A stretch of DNA of 64,000 nucleotides from Thermoactinomycetaceae bacterium. Its GTDB lineage: Bacteria; Bacillota; Bacilli; Thermoactinomycetales; Thermoactinomycetaceae. The stretch covers positions 22,083 to 86,082 of the forward strand of contig JANWIG010000047.1 of the NCBI GenBank assembly GCA_025449975.1, in the 5' to 3' direction. Position 1 is the stretch's first letter. Every line of letters begins with the position of its first letter. Below, one piece after another: positions 8,194 through 16,531 of the stretch. Under the pieces are notes generated by a model, which was not told the DNA's origin, ran no database searches, and was given only the letters and a program-made list of their open reading frames with translations. The translations under genes and the position numbers were made by a program.

Positions 8194-9114
8194 GTGGAAC
8201 AGCTATTGCGTAACTCGCTTCTTTTTTTATCAAAAAGTAAAATGGCTGAACAGTTTGCAAAAAAGTGGGGACATTCCCTCGGTGCCAACCGCTTTGTAGC
8301 CGGTGAGACGATCGAAAGCGCGATTCAAGCAGTGCGAGAACTAAATGATAAAGGCATTGATGCTACTTTAGATCACTTGGGTGAATTCGTTTCCCAGTCT
8401 GAAGAAGCAATTGCCGCAACCGAACATTGTCTAAAGACGTTGGATGCGATTCACACCAGTCAAGTCCGCTCCCATTTGTCTGTTAAACTGACCCAGCTAG
8501 GGCTTGATATCGCCAAAGAGCTCTGTCTTAACAATATGTACCAAATTGTAGAAAGGGCAAAGGAATATAACAACTTCGTGCGCATCGATATGGAAGATTA
8601 CGCTCATAACGAGGTAACCATCGACATTTTTAAAACCTTAAGGGAGCGCTATGGTGAAAACATCGGTCTCGTATTGCAAGCATACTTATACAAAGTGGAA
8701 AAAGACCTCGATGATCTCCACGTATATCGACCCAATCTTCGTTTGGTCAAGGGCGCTTACAAAGAATCTCCCTCCGTCGCCTTTCCGCAAAAAAAAGATG
8801 TGGATCGCAACTTTATCAAAATCATCGAAAAACACCTGCTGTATGGTAACTATGCAGCCGTAGCCACTCATGACGAAGCGATCATCGATCATGTGAAACG
8901 ATTTGTCAGCGAACAGAACATTCCTACCTCGCAATTTGAATTTCAAATGCTCTATGGCATCCGTCCCGCTCTGCAACAGCAGTTGGTCACCGAAGGATTT
9001 ACGGTTCGCGTATACGTACCTTATGGCGAAGACTGGTATGGATATTTTATGCGTCGTTTGGCAGAGCGTCCCGCCAATGTTGGCTTTGTTTTAAAGTCTC
9101 TCTTTAAAAAATGA
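8194..9114 (+). CDS. Proline dehydrogenase
   Basis: This FAD enzyme oxidises proline to 1-pyrroline-5-carboxylate. The 306-residue monofunctional form fits the Gram-positive FadM/PutB type. Conserved blocks are ATLDHLGEFV, FVRIDMEDYAHN, LRLVKGAYKES, AVATHDEAIIDH, EFQMLYGIR and YVPYGEDWYGYFMRRLAERPAN, which builds the FAD/proline pocket of the TIM barrel. GTG at 8194 follows GGAAGGGGTGAT. The partner P5C dehydrogenase is not adjacent. Confidence 0.93.
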   Translation: MEQLLRNSLLFLSKSKMAEQFAKKWGHSLGANRFVAGETIESAIQAVRELNDKGIDATLDHLGEFVSQSEEAIAATEHCLKTLDAIHTSQVRSHLSVKLTQLGLDIAKELCLNNMYQIVERAKEYNNFVRIDMEDYAHNEVTIDIFKTLRERYGENIGLVLQAYLYKVEKDLDDLHVYRPNLRLVKGAYKESPSVAFPQKKDVDRNFIKIIEKHLLYGNYAAVATHDEAIIDHVKRFVSEQNIPTSQFEFQMLYGIRPALQQQLVTEGFTVRVYVPYGEDWYGYFMRRLAERPANVGFVLKSLFKK

Positions 9115-9132
9115 TCGCAACGCTTCCTTCAT

Positions 9133-9176
9133 AAACCAAACACTTCTGGCTCTGACTAGAAGTGTTTGGTTTTTTA
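9133..9176 (+). terminator. Intrinsic terminator of the proline dehydrogenase gene
   Basis: A 15-bp stem (AAACCAAACACTTCT / AGAAGTGTTTGGTTT, loop of 10) is followed by Ts. Confidence 0.9.
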
Positions 9177-9290
9177 TTCAACTTGAAAAAACTAAGATTT
9201 TATAGTAATTACAATAGAAGTATCTTCTTTAGAAGAGACACACTGAAAAAGTCTGCTTCCTTTGGTACATAAAAAAATATTCACGAAAAA

Positions 9291-9327
9291 ACGATTCACA
9301 TACCGCTGAATCGTCTTTTCTTTTTTA
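9291..9327 (+). terminator. Terminator-like hairpin in the azlC leader
   Basis: ACGATTCA / TGAATCGT with an 8-nt loop is followed by CTTTTCTTTTTT, just 30 bp before azlC. It lies after the strong terminator of the previous gene, so it may act as an attenuator for azlCD. I could not recognise a T-box or riboswitch core in the ~100 nt before it. Confidence 0.5.
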
Positions 9328-9357
9328 CAATTGCTTTAAGGAAAGGGAGTGATCGAT

Positions 9358-10077
9358 ATGAAGCAAAAAATAACCGAAGCGCACCTAGACGAAGAAGGCT
9401 TCGTGCAAGGAGTCAAAGATTGTCTCCCTACCGTTTTAGGCTATTTAAGTATCGGCTTTGCTGCGGGAGTCATCGAAAAAACAGCCGGCTTAAGTATTGC
9501 TGAAATTGCACTGGTTTCCTTGCTCCTCTACGCGGGTTCGGCACAATTTATTTTAGCTGGAATGCTCCTTACCCACAGTTCGATCTCAGCTATCATCTTT
9601 ACTATCTTTTTTGTCAACCTACGCCATCTGTTAATGAGTGCTGCTCTAGCTCCTTATTTTCGTCACCTCCCTCCTTGGAAAAATATGCTAATCGGTTCGC
9701 AGCTAACAGATGAAACATTTGGCGTAGCCATCCATCACACCGCCAACAAAACGATGCTAAATGAGCGATGGATGTTGGGCTTAAATATCACAGCCTATCT
9801 CAATTGGGCAATCGCCAATGTGGCTGGCGGCTTTTTTGGTCAGTGGATTACCAATCCCGAATCTTTCGGACTCGATTTCGCTTTACCCGCGATGTTTATC
9901 GGGCTACTGGTCCTTCAAATCATCCATCGAAAAAATTGGATGGTCGACCTGATTGTCGCCCTAAGCGCAATCGGTCTCGTCGTTGGAAGTTCTTATCTAT
10001 TTTCTGGAAGCGGTGCTATTCTCATCGCAACCATACTTAGTGCTACGATCGGAGTGATCATCGAAAAATGGAAATAA
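9358..10077 (+). CDS. azlC: AzlC-family branched-chain amino acid exporter, large subunit
   Basis: The 239-residue polytopic membrane protein forms a two-component exporter with AzlD; in Bacillus AzlCD exports branched-chain amino acid analogues. Typical blocks are LGYLSIGFAAGVIEKTAGLS, LLYAGSAQFILAGML and FFVNLRHLLMSAALAPYF. The track begins at GTG 9349, but the AAAGGGAG ribosome-binding site overlaps that codon, so ATG 9358 is preferred. The stop overlaps the azlD start by 10 bp, so the two genes are translationally coupled. Confidence 0.92.
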   Translation: MKQKITEAHLDEEGFVQGVKDCLPTVLGYLSIGFAAGVIEKTAGLSIAEIALVSLLLYAGSAQFILAGMLLTHSSISAIIFTIFFVNLRHLLMSAALAPYFRHLPPWKNMLIGSQLTDETFGVAIHHTANKTMLNERWMLGLNITAYLNWAIANVAGGFFGQWITNPESFGLDFALPAMFIGLLVLQIIHRKNWMVDLIVALSAIGLVVGSSYLFSGSGAILIATILSATIGVIIEKWK

Positions 10078-10376
10078 GATACGAGATCTTTCTACTGATA
10101 TTGGGTGCCGGCATCGTGACGCTGATCCCACGAATCCTGCCGCTCGTCGTCCTTAGCCGTTTTCAATTACCTGATTGGGCTCGTCGCTTTTTAAACCATA
10201 TTCCCGTCGCCATCATGATGGCTCTATTAGCACAGGAAATATTTGTGCCTACTTTTCATAGCAGCAAATTTTTCGCCGCTTTACCCGCTTTTGCCGTAGC
10301 GATCTTGACGCGTAGTTTGCTGGGAACCGTTGTCGTCGGGATTCTAGCGATGATGGTCATTCGCCATCTTCTCTAA
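10068..10376 (+). CDS. azlD: AzlD-family transporter, small subunit
   Basis: The 102-residue small subunit has three hydrophobic segments and the family opening ILGAGIVTLIPRILPLVVL, then WARRFLNHIPVAIMMALLAQEIF. It overlaps azlC by 10 bp and is read in a different frame, the usual arrangement for this pair. Nothing suggests truncation. Confidence 0.9.
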   Translation: MEIRYEIFLLILGAGIVTLIPRILPLVVLSRFQLPDWARRFLNHIPVAIMMALLAQEIFVPTFHSSKFFAALPAFAVAILTRSLLGTVVVGILAMMVIRHLL

Positions 10377-10520
10377 ACAGTCTTTCAGTATCCGTTAAAA
10401 TTTTTTCTTTCCATATTTACCTATTATCTGTAATAAACGAATAGAAAATATACTTCCAGTTATTTACCATATAAATAAATTACAAAACAATGTAAAATAG
10501 ATATAAATCCCACATCATCT

Positions 10521-10550
10521 AGGAGGTGAATCCGGTTGCTAGAAGCATAG
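10521..10550 (+). other. Strong Shine-Dalgarno with a five-codon minimal ORF in the CAP-protein leader
   Basis: In the 280-bp gap after azlD, AGGAGGTGA (10521-10529) is followed seven bases later by TTG CTA GAA GCA TAG. No longer ORF follows in that frame. The downstream CAP gene itself starts with TTG behind a weak ribosome-binding site, so this could be a leader peptide. Coding status is speculative. The rest of the gap is A/T-rich promoter-like sequence. Confidence 0.3.
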
Positions 10551-10654
10551 ACCCAAGCGAATCAATTATACTTACTGGATTTCCAATATTCAAACATAGT
10601 ATCACCTGAAAGAGGTCTACTCCGTGGTCTATCTTTTTAGTAACGGAAAATCCA

Positions 10655-11521
10655 TTGAAAAAGATTTTATCCATTGCCATTGCTTTACCTTTTGTTCTGG
10701 TCGGTTTAACGGGTTGTACATCGGAACTTTCCACGGATGAATCCCAGAAAACACCAACTTCTACAACTGAAATCTCTACGGAAGGCAGTGATTTCAGCTA
10801 CAACGATCCTGAAGAAAACTCCTCTGAAGAAGAGAAAATAGAGGAGGAAGAGAAGGAAGAAAAAGAAGAAAAGAAAAAATCGAAAGAGGAAGAGGAGAAG
10901 CCAAAACAAGATAAGGTAGATTCCAAAGAAGAGAAGAAACAAGAAGAGGTAGATAAACAAGAGTCTTCTTCGAAAAAAAGTGAAAAGAGCAAAGAAGAGA
11001 CCGATTCATCCACCCAAAATAAAACAACGACACAGATCGAAACGGGATCCAAAGAGCAGACAACGACAACTGCTCCAAGACAATCGACAACCAGCCCATC
11101 ATCCAGTTCACCATCATCTTCTAACTCATCGAGCCTATCCGCGATTGAAATGGAAGTAGTCAACTTAGTCAACAAAGAACGGAAAGCGAGAGGTTTACAA
11201 TCGCTTCAAGTCGATCCAGGGGCAGCCAATGTCGCCGGCAAAAAATCATTGGATATGAAAAATAACAATTATTTTAGCCATCAATCTCCTACATATGGCT
11301 CGCCATTTCAAATGCTCAAACAATTTGGCGTTTCCTATCGCTCAGCTGGTGAAAACATCGCTGCTGGGCAAAAAACGGCTCAGGAAGTGATGAATTCGTG
11401 GATGAATAGCTCCGGACATCGAGCCAACATCTTAAATCCTTCTTTCACTCATATTGGGGTCGGATATGTTCAAGGTGGATCGTACGGAACGTATTGGACA
11501 CAAATTTTTATTCAAAAATAA
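10655..11521 (+). CDS. CAP/SCP-domain (YkwD-like) lipoprotein with long charged linker
   Basis: The 288-residue protein has a lipoprotein signal (LPFVLVGLTGC, lipidated Cys about residue 21). Residues 50-155 form an extremely Glu/Lys- then Ser/Thr-rich linker, probably spanning the wall. The C-terminal CAP domain (IEMEVVNLVNKERKARGL to the end) has FSHQSP, AGENIA and SGHRANIL, the His-Glu-His cavity residues of YkwD-type proteins. The function of bacterial CAP domains is mostly undefined. The only in-frame start is TTG at 10655 with a weak ACGGAAAA ahead. Upstream codons are open back to a TGA at 10607 but hold no start. Confidence 0.85.
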   Translation: MKKILSIAIALPFVLVGLTGCTSELSTDESQKTPTSTTEISTEGSDFSYNDPEENSSEEEKIEEEEKEEKEEKKKSKEEEEKPKQDKVDSKEEKKQEEVDKQESSSKKSEKSKEETDSSTQNKTTTQIETGSKEQTTTTAPRQSTTSPSSSSPSSSNSSSLSAIEMEVVNLVNKERKARGLQSLQVDPGAANVAGKKSLDMKNNNYFSHQSPTYGSPFQMLKQFGVSYRSAGENIAAGQKTAQEVMNSWMNSSGHRANILNPSFTHIGVGYVQGGSYGTYWTQIFIQK

Positions 11522-11526
11522 AAAAT

Positions 11527-11573
11527 AAATGTATAAGAAAATCTGATGAATGCACGGATTTTCTTATACATTT
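11527..11573. terminator. Bidirectional terminator
   Basis: A 17-bp perfect stem (AAATGTATAAGAAAATC and its complement, loop of 13) lies between two convergent genes and has T-rich flanks on both sides. Confidence 0.85.
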
Positions 11574-11579
11574 CCCTTT

Positions 11580-12461
11580 TTAGTATCCAAGCATCTGTCT
11601 TTCTTTCTCGCGCCTCTTTTGAATTTTGGCATATTTGATTAGAACGGGAATCGCGGTTTCTACTAGTCTCGTAAAAGTTTTATAGGATTTGCTTCTTCTT
11701 GGCGAACGAAATGGACAGTAGAAACCGCCTTTTTTCGTCCGCTCGACCGTTGCGATCTGTGATCCGTCTTTAAACAAGGTAGCAAATAAAACTTCACGGG
11801 CGATCTTCAAAACGCCCGCTTCTTCCTTACTTCCTTTTGTAATTCGTTGCCAAATTTTTTCTACATAGTGGATCGTCATCACGACCGACTCGTCTTCTTC
11901 CTCTTCCCATTTCGGCTCTGGCACATGCTCGATCACATCAGCTTGGGCTTTTCCTAGCGTAAAGGTCTGTAACTCCACAGCAATTCCCCCGATCTCCTCC
12001 GCTTGATCCATTTCTTCAATTACCGGAGGGACAGGGAGAGACTCGGTAAGAGGAGGCTCTTTCTTTTCCTCTTGCTGCACGCTTGTCGGAAGAGGAACCT
12101 GTTTCACCTCTTCCTCTTGATGGACTATAGGGGAAGGATCGGAACTTTGCAATTTAGCAATCATCTCTTTTAAGCGTTCATTTTCTATTTTTAAAGCTTC
12201 TCGCTCGCTTTTCACTTCTTCATACGCTTCTCGCAAAGTTTTAATCGTTTTGGTCAGCTCTGTTGTAATATCAACCGGCTTTCGCTCATTAATAAATTGT
12301 TTTAGATGATTAAGATCGACTCGCCACCCTTCTTTGCGATTGGTAGAGCGAACTCCCTTCAGTTTTCCCTCACGAAGCCACCGTCGAACCACTTGATCAC
12401 TTTCCGTAATCCCTTCATTTTTCAATAGCTCCAGCGCTTCTTGGACGGTCAACCACGTCAT
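11580..12461 (-). CDS. MerR/excisionase-like DNA-binding protein with coiled coil; unknown role
   Basis: I do not recognise this 293-residue protein. Residues 1-60 look like a winged helix of the excisionase/MerR type: MTWLTVQEALELL...VVRRWLREGKLKGVRS..GWRVDLNHLKQFI. Residues 65-108 are a heptad-rich coiled coil. A Pro/Glu-rich acidic linker follows to about residue 195. The C-terminal ~95 residues form a basic, probably folded domain (HYVEKIWQRITKGSKEEAGVLKIAREVLFATLF...). ATG at 12461 is chosen because AGAGGG directly abuts the track's TTG start. It is divergent from the tyrosine recombinase. The intergenic DNA holds a TTGACT-17-TAATAA promoter reading into this gene and a composite palindrome. 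Confidence 0.7.
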   Translation of the reverse strand: MTWLTVQEALELLKNEGITESDQVVRRWLREGKLKGVRSTNRKEGWRVDLNHLKQFINERKPVDITTELTKTIKTLREAYEEVKSEREALKIENERLKEMIAKLQSSDPSPIVHQEEEVKQVPLPTSVQQEEKKEPPLTESLPVPPVIEEMDQAEEIGGIAVELQTFTLGKAQADVIEHVPEPKWEEEEDESVVMTIHYVEKIWQRITKGSKEEAGVLKIAREVLFATLFKDGSQIATVERTKKGGFYCPFRSPRRSKSYKTFTRLVETAIPVLIKYAKIQKRREKERQMLGY

Positions 12462-12558
12462 ATTGTTCAACCCTCTTTTTTAATAAAAATAGTTTTATTA
12501 TTATTATTAAATATTGGTAATATAAAAGTCAATACATTGGTGCAAGTCTTGAATTTTG

Positions 12559-12581
12559 GTTTGTAAAACAAACTAGTTTGA
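12559..12581. promoter_or_regulatory. Composite palindrome, copy 1
   Basis: GTTTGT-AAA-ACAAACTAGTTTGA holds two overlapping inverted repeats (GTTTGT-N3-ACAAAC and CAAACTAGTTTG). It lies between the divergent HTH gene and tyrosine recombinase. A TTGTAA-16-TAAAAT promoter-like pair on the plus strand overlaps it. The same 23-bp element, identical at 20 positions, recurs at 62590-62612. Confidence 0.6.
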
Positions 12582-12780
12582 GTAAAATTTTCCCCTCCAT
12601 TCTGTTTCTTTTGTCCTTCTATCGAAAATGGAATAAATAGTGTATGATGGAAGATAGGTAAGATTTACCGATTTGCCTGCACCTCATTCCCATTGAGTTC
12701 CCTTTTATCTCGCTTGTGTTCACCTCGGGAGTGGTCGTAAAGAGACGCAATTCAAATAAGTGGAACGGAGGGACTGCTCA

Positions 12781-13860
12781 ATGCTTGAATCAGCCAACTT
12801 TTCACGCCGTCTATCTGAAAATATTCGTCGGATTATCAGTAAATTTCCTGAAGAAGTACAAGAATTTTTTTGGGAAATGATCAGTGCAGATCGCTCAGAG
12901 CAAACGATTGCCAATTATGCCTATGATTTTGCTTTATTTTTTGATTATTTAAAGATTCGTAACAAAAATATCTATCAAGTAGATCCATTTACGATCAAAC
13001 GATTTTTTCGCTTCATTGAAAACGGATACGAACGTACGGTTCAAATAAAAATTTCCAAGCAAGATCCGACGACTGGAGAGTACGTCGAAGAATGGATTGA
13101 GCGCAAACACTTTCGTGAAAACTCACGAAGTGGAAAACAACGAAAAAGAGCTTCTCTTCGCTCTCTTTTTCGTTTTTTGGTTAAAACGCATGTTTTGGAA
13201 AGAGATCCGATGGAAGAGTATGAAGACTCCACTCTCCGTTCGCGGAGCCGCCAACGCGTTCCTGTTTTCCTTACCAGAGAGGAAGCATTGCGCTTAATCG
13301 AAGCGATTCCTGCCTATCATGCCAAGAAAAAACACAAAAGTTGGCTAGAAGAGCGGGATTTAGCAATGATCTTAATGTTACTCAATACAGGTATGCGGGT
13401 ATCTGAGTTAATCAATCTTAATTTAAACAGTATTCAATCAGACGGAGAAACTCTTCGCGTGATCATTATCGGGAAGGGTGGAAAAGAACGCATGTTAAAG
13501 CTAAACAACAAAGCGGTGCAAGCCTTGCAAGCTTATTTAGCTGTACGTCCTACGCCCGCCGATCCGAAACATCAAGACGCTCTTTTTTTAAATAAAAACT
13601 TCGGGCGGATCAGCCGGAAAGCAGTCTCCGAAATGGTAAAAAAGTATGTACGCGTTGCCAAGTTACCACCTAAATCCGCTTCGATCTCTCCACATAAACT
13701 CCGCCATACGCTGGCTACTCTGCTCTTAGCCAATGGCGAAAATTTACGTGTGGTACAGGAAATTTTAGGGCATTCCAGTATTCAAACCACACAAATCTAT
13801 ACACATGTGATCAATTCCGAGAAAGATCAAGCATTGGACCGATTAGAGCAAATGATCTAA
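12781..13860 (+). CDS. Tyrosine recombinase of the XerC/XerD type
   Basis: The 359-residue site-specific recombinase has an N-terminal SAM-like DNA-binding domain (DRSEQTIANYAYDFALFFDYL) with an insertion around residues 85-125 compared with XerC/D. The catalytic domain holds Arg in GMRVSELINL, Lys in IGKGGKER, HKLRHTLAT, LGHSSIQTTQIYTHV (His and Tyr), so all catalytic residues are present. ATG at 12781 follows GGAGGG; the track's upstream GTG would place the ribosome-binding site inside the gene. It is directly upstream of lexA. It could be a chromosomally fixed paralogue rather than the dif recombinase; no dif-like site was identified. Confidence 0.88.
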   Translation: MLESANFSRRLSENIRRIISKFPEEVQEFFWEMISADRSEQTIANYAYDFALFFDYLKIRNKNIYQVDPFTIKRFFRFIENGYERTVQIKISKQDPTTGEYVEEWIERKHFRENSRSGKQRKRASLRSLFRFLVKTHVLERDPMEEYEDSTLRSRSRQRVPVFLTREEALRLIEAIPAYHAKKKHKSWLEERDLAMILMLLNTGMRVSELINLNLNSIQSDGETLRVIIIGKGGKERMLKLNNKAVQALQAYLAVRPTPADPKHQDALFLNKNFGRISRKAVSEMVKKYVRVAKLPPKSASISPHKLRHTLATLLLANGENLRVVQEILGHSSIQTTQIYTHVINSEKDQALDRLEQMI

Positions 13861-13866
13861 CAAATA

Positions 13867-13906
13867 AGAACTTATGTTTGTTCTCTGCTTGGCATTCATG
13901 TATACT
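13867..13906 (+). promoter_or_regulatory. lexA promoter with LexA (SOS) box
   Basis: AGAACTTATGTTTG (13867-13880) matches the Gram-positive LexA box GAAC-N4-GTTC with one mismatch. It overlaps the -35 of TTGTTC-17-TATACT, as expected for lexA autorepression. Confidence 0.65.
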
Positions 13907-13974
13907 ATAGATTAAGAACGGGTAATTGTGGAAATCACCTGAACGAATCGATACACAAAGGAGATGTGAAATTC

Positions 13975-14601
13975 ATGCACAAACTTTCACCACGGCAAAA
14001 GGCCATTCTCTCATATATAGAACAGTCTGTCCGCAAAAGAGGTTACCCTCCTTCCGTCCGAGAAATAGGGGAGGCTGTCGGACTCGCCTCCAGCTCAACC
14101 GTGCATGGGCATCTAGCCCGCCTTGAAAAAAAAGGATATATTCGCCGCGATCCTACCAAGCCTCGGGCGATTGAAATACTGAAAAAAATCAACGGGAGTA
14201 CGGAGCAAGTTCATAAAGATACGGTGATGTGCCCCCTTGTCGGAAAAGTGACGGCTGGAGAACCTATCACCGCTATCGAAAACATCGAAGAATATTACCC
14301 GCTTCCCAGACGTTTGGTCGGAGATCAACAAACGGTTTTCCTTCTCTCTGTACAAGGAAACAGTATGATCAATGCCGGCATTTTGGATGGCGATTATGTC
14401 GTCGTTCGCCAACAACAAACAGCTGACAATGGCGATATCGTTGTCGCTATGACGCCAGAAGGAGAAGCCACCGTAAAACGATTCTACAAGGAAAAAGACC
14501 ATATTCGCTTACAACCGGAAAATGATCAGTTGTCGCCGATCCTTTTGCCTCATGTGACCATTTTGGGCAAAGTAATCAGCCTAATCCGCGAAGTCGTATA
14601 A
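13975..14601 (+). CDS. lexA: LexA repressor
   Basis: This is the SOS-response repressor that self-cleaves on RecA filaments. The 208-residue protein has an N-terminal winged helix ([53 protein letters not shown]), the Ala-Gly cleavage site in KVTAGEP, catalytic Ser in QGNSMINAG and catalytic Lys in EATVKRFY. The start at ATG 13975 suits family length; the GTG at 13966 lies only two bases after GGAG. A LexA box lies in its own promoter. Confidence 0.97.
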   Translation: MHKLSPRQKAILSYIEQSVRKRGYPPSVREIGEAVGLASSSTVHGHLARLEKKGYIRRDPTKPRAIEILKKINGSTEQVHKDTVMCPLVGKVTAGEPITAIENIEEYYPLPRRLVGDQQTVFLLSVQGNSMINAGILDGDYVVVRQQQTADNGDIVVAMTPEGEATVKRFYKEKDHIRLQPENDQLSPILLPHVTILGKVISLIREVV

Positions 14602-14614
14602 AAAAGAAAAACAT

Positions 14615-14655
14615 AAAAAATCGCTCACCTCAATGATTTCAGAGCGATTTTTTTT
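14615..14655 (+). terminator. Intrinsic terminator of lexA
   Basis: AAAAAATCGCTC / GAGCGATTTTTTTT with a 15-nt loop. Confidence 0.85.
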
Positions 14656-14680
14656 ATTTGTCTTATTTTGTGTGTATGCC

Positions 14681-14709
14681 TTGACGCTTCCATCCCTGTG
14701 ATACATATA
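14681..14709 (+). promoter_or_regulatory. Candidate promoter of the His/Arg-rich small protein
   Basis: TTGACG and CATATA are separated by 17 bp, 44 bp before the start codon. The CATA in the -10 would also be tolerated by mother-cell sigma factors; I cannot choose between them. Confidence 0.35.
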
Positions 14710-14752
14710 GTGTTTGTAGATCGTCTTCATACAAGTTAGGAGGTGCAGAAAA

Positions 14753-15013
14753 ATGGACTACGATCTCTACTATGAACTGGATGAGTCCCATGAAGGTCTC
14801 TTTGATGATGAAGAGGACTTCGATGAATATGAACTCATGCAACGCGACCACTGGCGACGCCGCCACCACTACCATCCTCCCCACCACCGCAGACGCAGAC
14901 GTCGCCGTCGTCACCGCCGACATCACCACCATCACCACCATCCTCATCATCACAGACATCATTGGCATTGGTATCACTACAGTTTACTTAATCCCGATGA
15001 TGATCTCTACTAA
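14753..15013 (+). CDS. Small acidic plus His/Arg-rich protein, possibly spore-associated
   Basis: The 86-residue protein is encoded behind a near-ideal AGGAGGTG site. Residues 1-31 are acidic (Asp/Glu/Tyr). Residues 32-74 are almost only His and Arg, with runs such as RRRRRRRRHRR and HHHHHHH. The C-terminus returns to acidic (NPDDDLY). No fold is predicted by eye. The His run could bind metal, and the two-faced charge could drive self-association or DNA/polyphosphate binding. Arg/His-rich proteins of this kind occur in spore coats, which fits the organism, but nothing proves it. Two other frames here are long only because of codon bias. The excellent ribosome-binding site and own terminator argue it is real. 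Confidence 0.7.
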   Translation: MDYDLYYELDESHEGLFDDEEDFDEYELMQRDHWRRRHHYHPPHHRRRRRRRRHRRHHHHHHHPHHHRHHWHWYHYSLLNPDDDLY

Positions 15014-15057
15014 GCCATGCTTGAACGTTCATACCTCCCGAGCAATACCATAAAAAT

Positions 15058-15098
15058 GAAAAAAGCATGCCAACTTCAAAAAGAGGCATGCTTTTTTC
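15058..15098. terminator. Bidirectional terminator
   Basis: AAAAGCATGCC / GGCATGCTTTTTT with a 13-nt loop separates the His/Arg-rich gene from convergent aspB. Confidence 0.85.
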
Positions 15099-15100
15099 AT

Positions 15101-16285
15101 TTATTCACCTTTAACAAACCGTTCAATTCGATCCAATGCTTTTTCCAGTTGCTCCATCGATGTCGCATAAGAGATCCGCATATGATCATTGGAACCAAAT
15201 CCTGATCCAGGAACCACAGCGACTAACTCTTTTTCTAACAAAGCACTTGCCCATTCATCGGGAGTTTGATATTTTCCAGACTGCTCCAAAGCTTCACGAA
15301 TATTAACAAAGGCATAGAAAGCTCCTGGTGGTTTTAAACAAGTAAACCCAGGGATTTGATTGAGACGGTCCACAACATAGTCACGCCGCTCAACAAAAGC
15401 TTTTTTCATTACCTCGACTGGTTCATGCGTTCCATTTAAGGCAGCGATTGCAGCATATTGAGCAATCGATGTAGGGTTCGAAGTACTATGGCTAGCGAGG
15501 TCTGTCATCGCCTTGATAATATCGGCTGGACCTGCTGCAAAACCGATCCGCCAACCAGTCATCGAATAGGTTTTGGAAACACCGTTAATGATGATGGTCC
15601 GATCATATAATTCTTTACTTAAGCTGGCAATACTTACATGTTTAACGCCTTCATCATAAATGAGATGTTCATATATTTCATCAGAGACAACGAGAAGATC
15701 ATGCTCGACGCAAACTTCTCCCAGCGCTCTTAATTCATCTTCGAAGTAAACCATTCCTGTTGGATTCGATGGGCTATTGATCAATACTGCTTTGGTACGC
15801 TCTGTAATCGCTTCCTTTAATTGTTCAGGGGTAATCTTAAACGAGTTGGATTCTTTTCCTTCGATGACAACTGCTTCTCCACCTGCTAACTTCACCTGCT
15901 CTATGTAACTAACCCAATAGGGTGCGGGGATGATTACTTCGTCACCCGGATCAATAATCGCTTGGAACAAATTATATAAAGCATGTTTTGCCCCTGTGGC
16001 TACCGTAATCTGATTTGGCTCATAGGTTAATCCATTGTCACGCTGTAACTTATCAACAATCGCTTTCTTTAGTTCAGGAATCCCACCCGATGCGGTATAT
16101 TTGGTATGTCCCGCATCCATTGCTTCTTTTGCTGCTTGCATAATATGCTCAGGTGTATTGAAGTCTGGTTCGCCGGCTCCTAAACCAATTACATCATAAC
16201 CTTGTTGCTTCAAAGACTTGGCCGTCGCTGTAATCGCTAACGTAGGTGATGGTGAAAGTTGCTGAACGCGTTTTGATAATTTCAT
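15101..16285 (-). CDS. aspB: Aspartate aminotransferase (class I PLP)
   Basis: It transfers the amino group between aspartate and 2-oxoglutarate. The 394-residue protein resembles the Bacillus/Thermus subgroup Ib enzymes. Visible are LGAGEPDFNTP, NSPSNPTG, SDEIYEHLIY, the PLP lysine in NGVSKTYSMTGWRIGF and the substrate Arg in HMRISYATS. The ORF track adds six residues, but ATG 16285 lies seven bases after GGAAGGGG. In B. subtilis aspB sits near dinG-ypmB; here it is downstream of the FtsH-like pair on the same strand, with a 250-bp gap holding only A/T-rich promoter-type sequence. Confidence 0.93.
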   Translation of the reverse strand: MKLSKRVQQLSPSPTLAITATAKSLKQQGYDVIGLGAGEPDFNTPEHIMQAAKEAMDAGHTKYTASGGIPELKKAIVDKLQRDNGLTYEPNQITVATGAKHALYNLFQAIIDPGDEVIIPAPYWVSYIEQVKLAGGEAVVIEGKESNSFKITPEQLKEAITERTKAVLINSPSNPTGMVYFEDELRALGEVCVEHDLLVVSDEIYEHLIYDEGVKHVSIASLSKELYDRTIIINGVSKTYSMTGWRIGFAAGPADIIKAMTDLASHSTSNPTSIAQYAAIAALNGTHEPVEVMKKAFVERRDYVVDRLNQIPGFTCLKPPGAFYAFVNIREALEQSGKYQTPDEWASALLEKELVAVVPGSGFGSNDHMRISYATSMEQLEKALDRIERFVKGE

Positions 16286-16531
16286 CGATGGACCCCTTCC
16301 CAAACACTATTTTCTAACAAGTTTATCATATCACAATCATAGGGATTAGACCAGCTTTTTCACTTAATAAGCAATCATTAATTCTTTCATAATAGAAATA
16401 GTGATTTCATTTATTTTACAAGTAAATAACCAGTCCTTTTCTCCCTTTTTTCCAGTCCCTCATCTTATGTGTATTTATGAACAAAAGCCTTGATTTTTGG
16501 GGCAAGTTATGTATAGGGAACTGACCAAACG

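Noticed and set aside
10508-10655. Possible c-di-AMP (ydaO) riboswitch before the CAP protein, suggested by AGGTGAATCC and ACCCAAGCGAATC
   Set aside because: Only two short consensus-like pieces; the conserved 5' stem and the GTCAGCTAACCTCGTAAGCG-type 3' block are absent.
10794-11175. Long antisense ORFs opposite the CAP lipoprotein (125, 107 and 84 codons)
   Set aside because: They mirror the Glu/Lys/Ser-rich linker; low-complexity codons simply lack stops on the other strand. No ribosome-binding sites.
14663-15053. Overlapping ORFs 14663-14977 (-) and 14772-15053 (+)
   Set aside because: Both are frame shadows of the His/Arg-rich gene and lack its strong ribosome-binding site.
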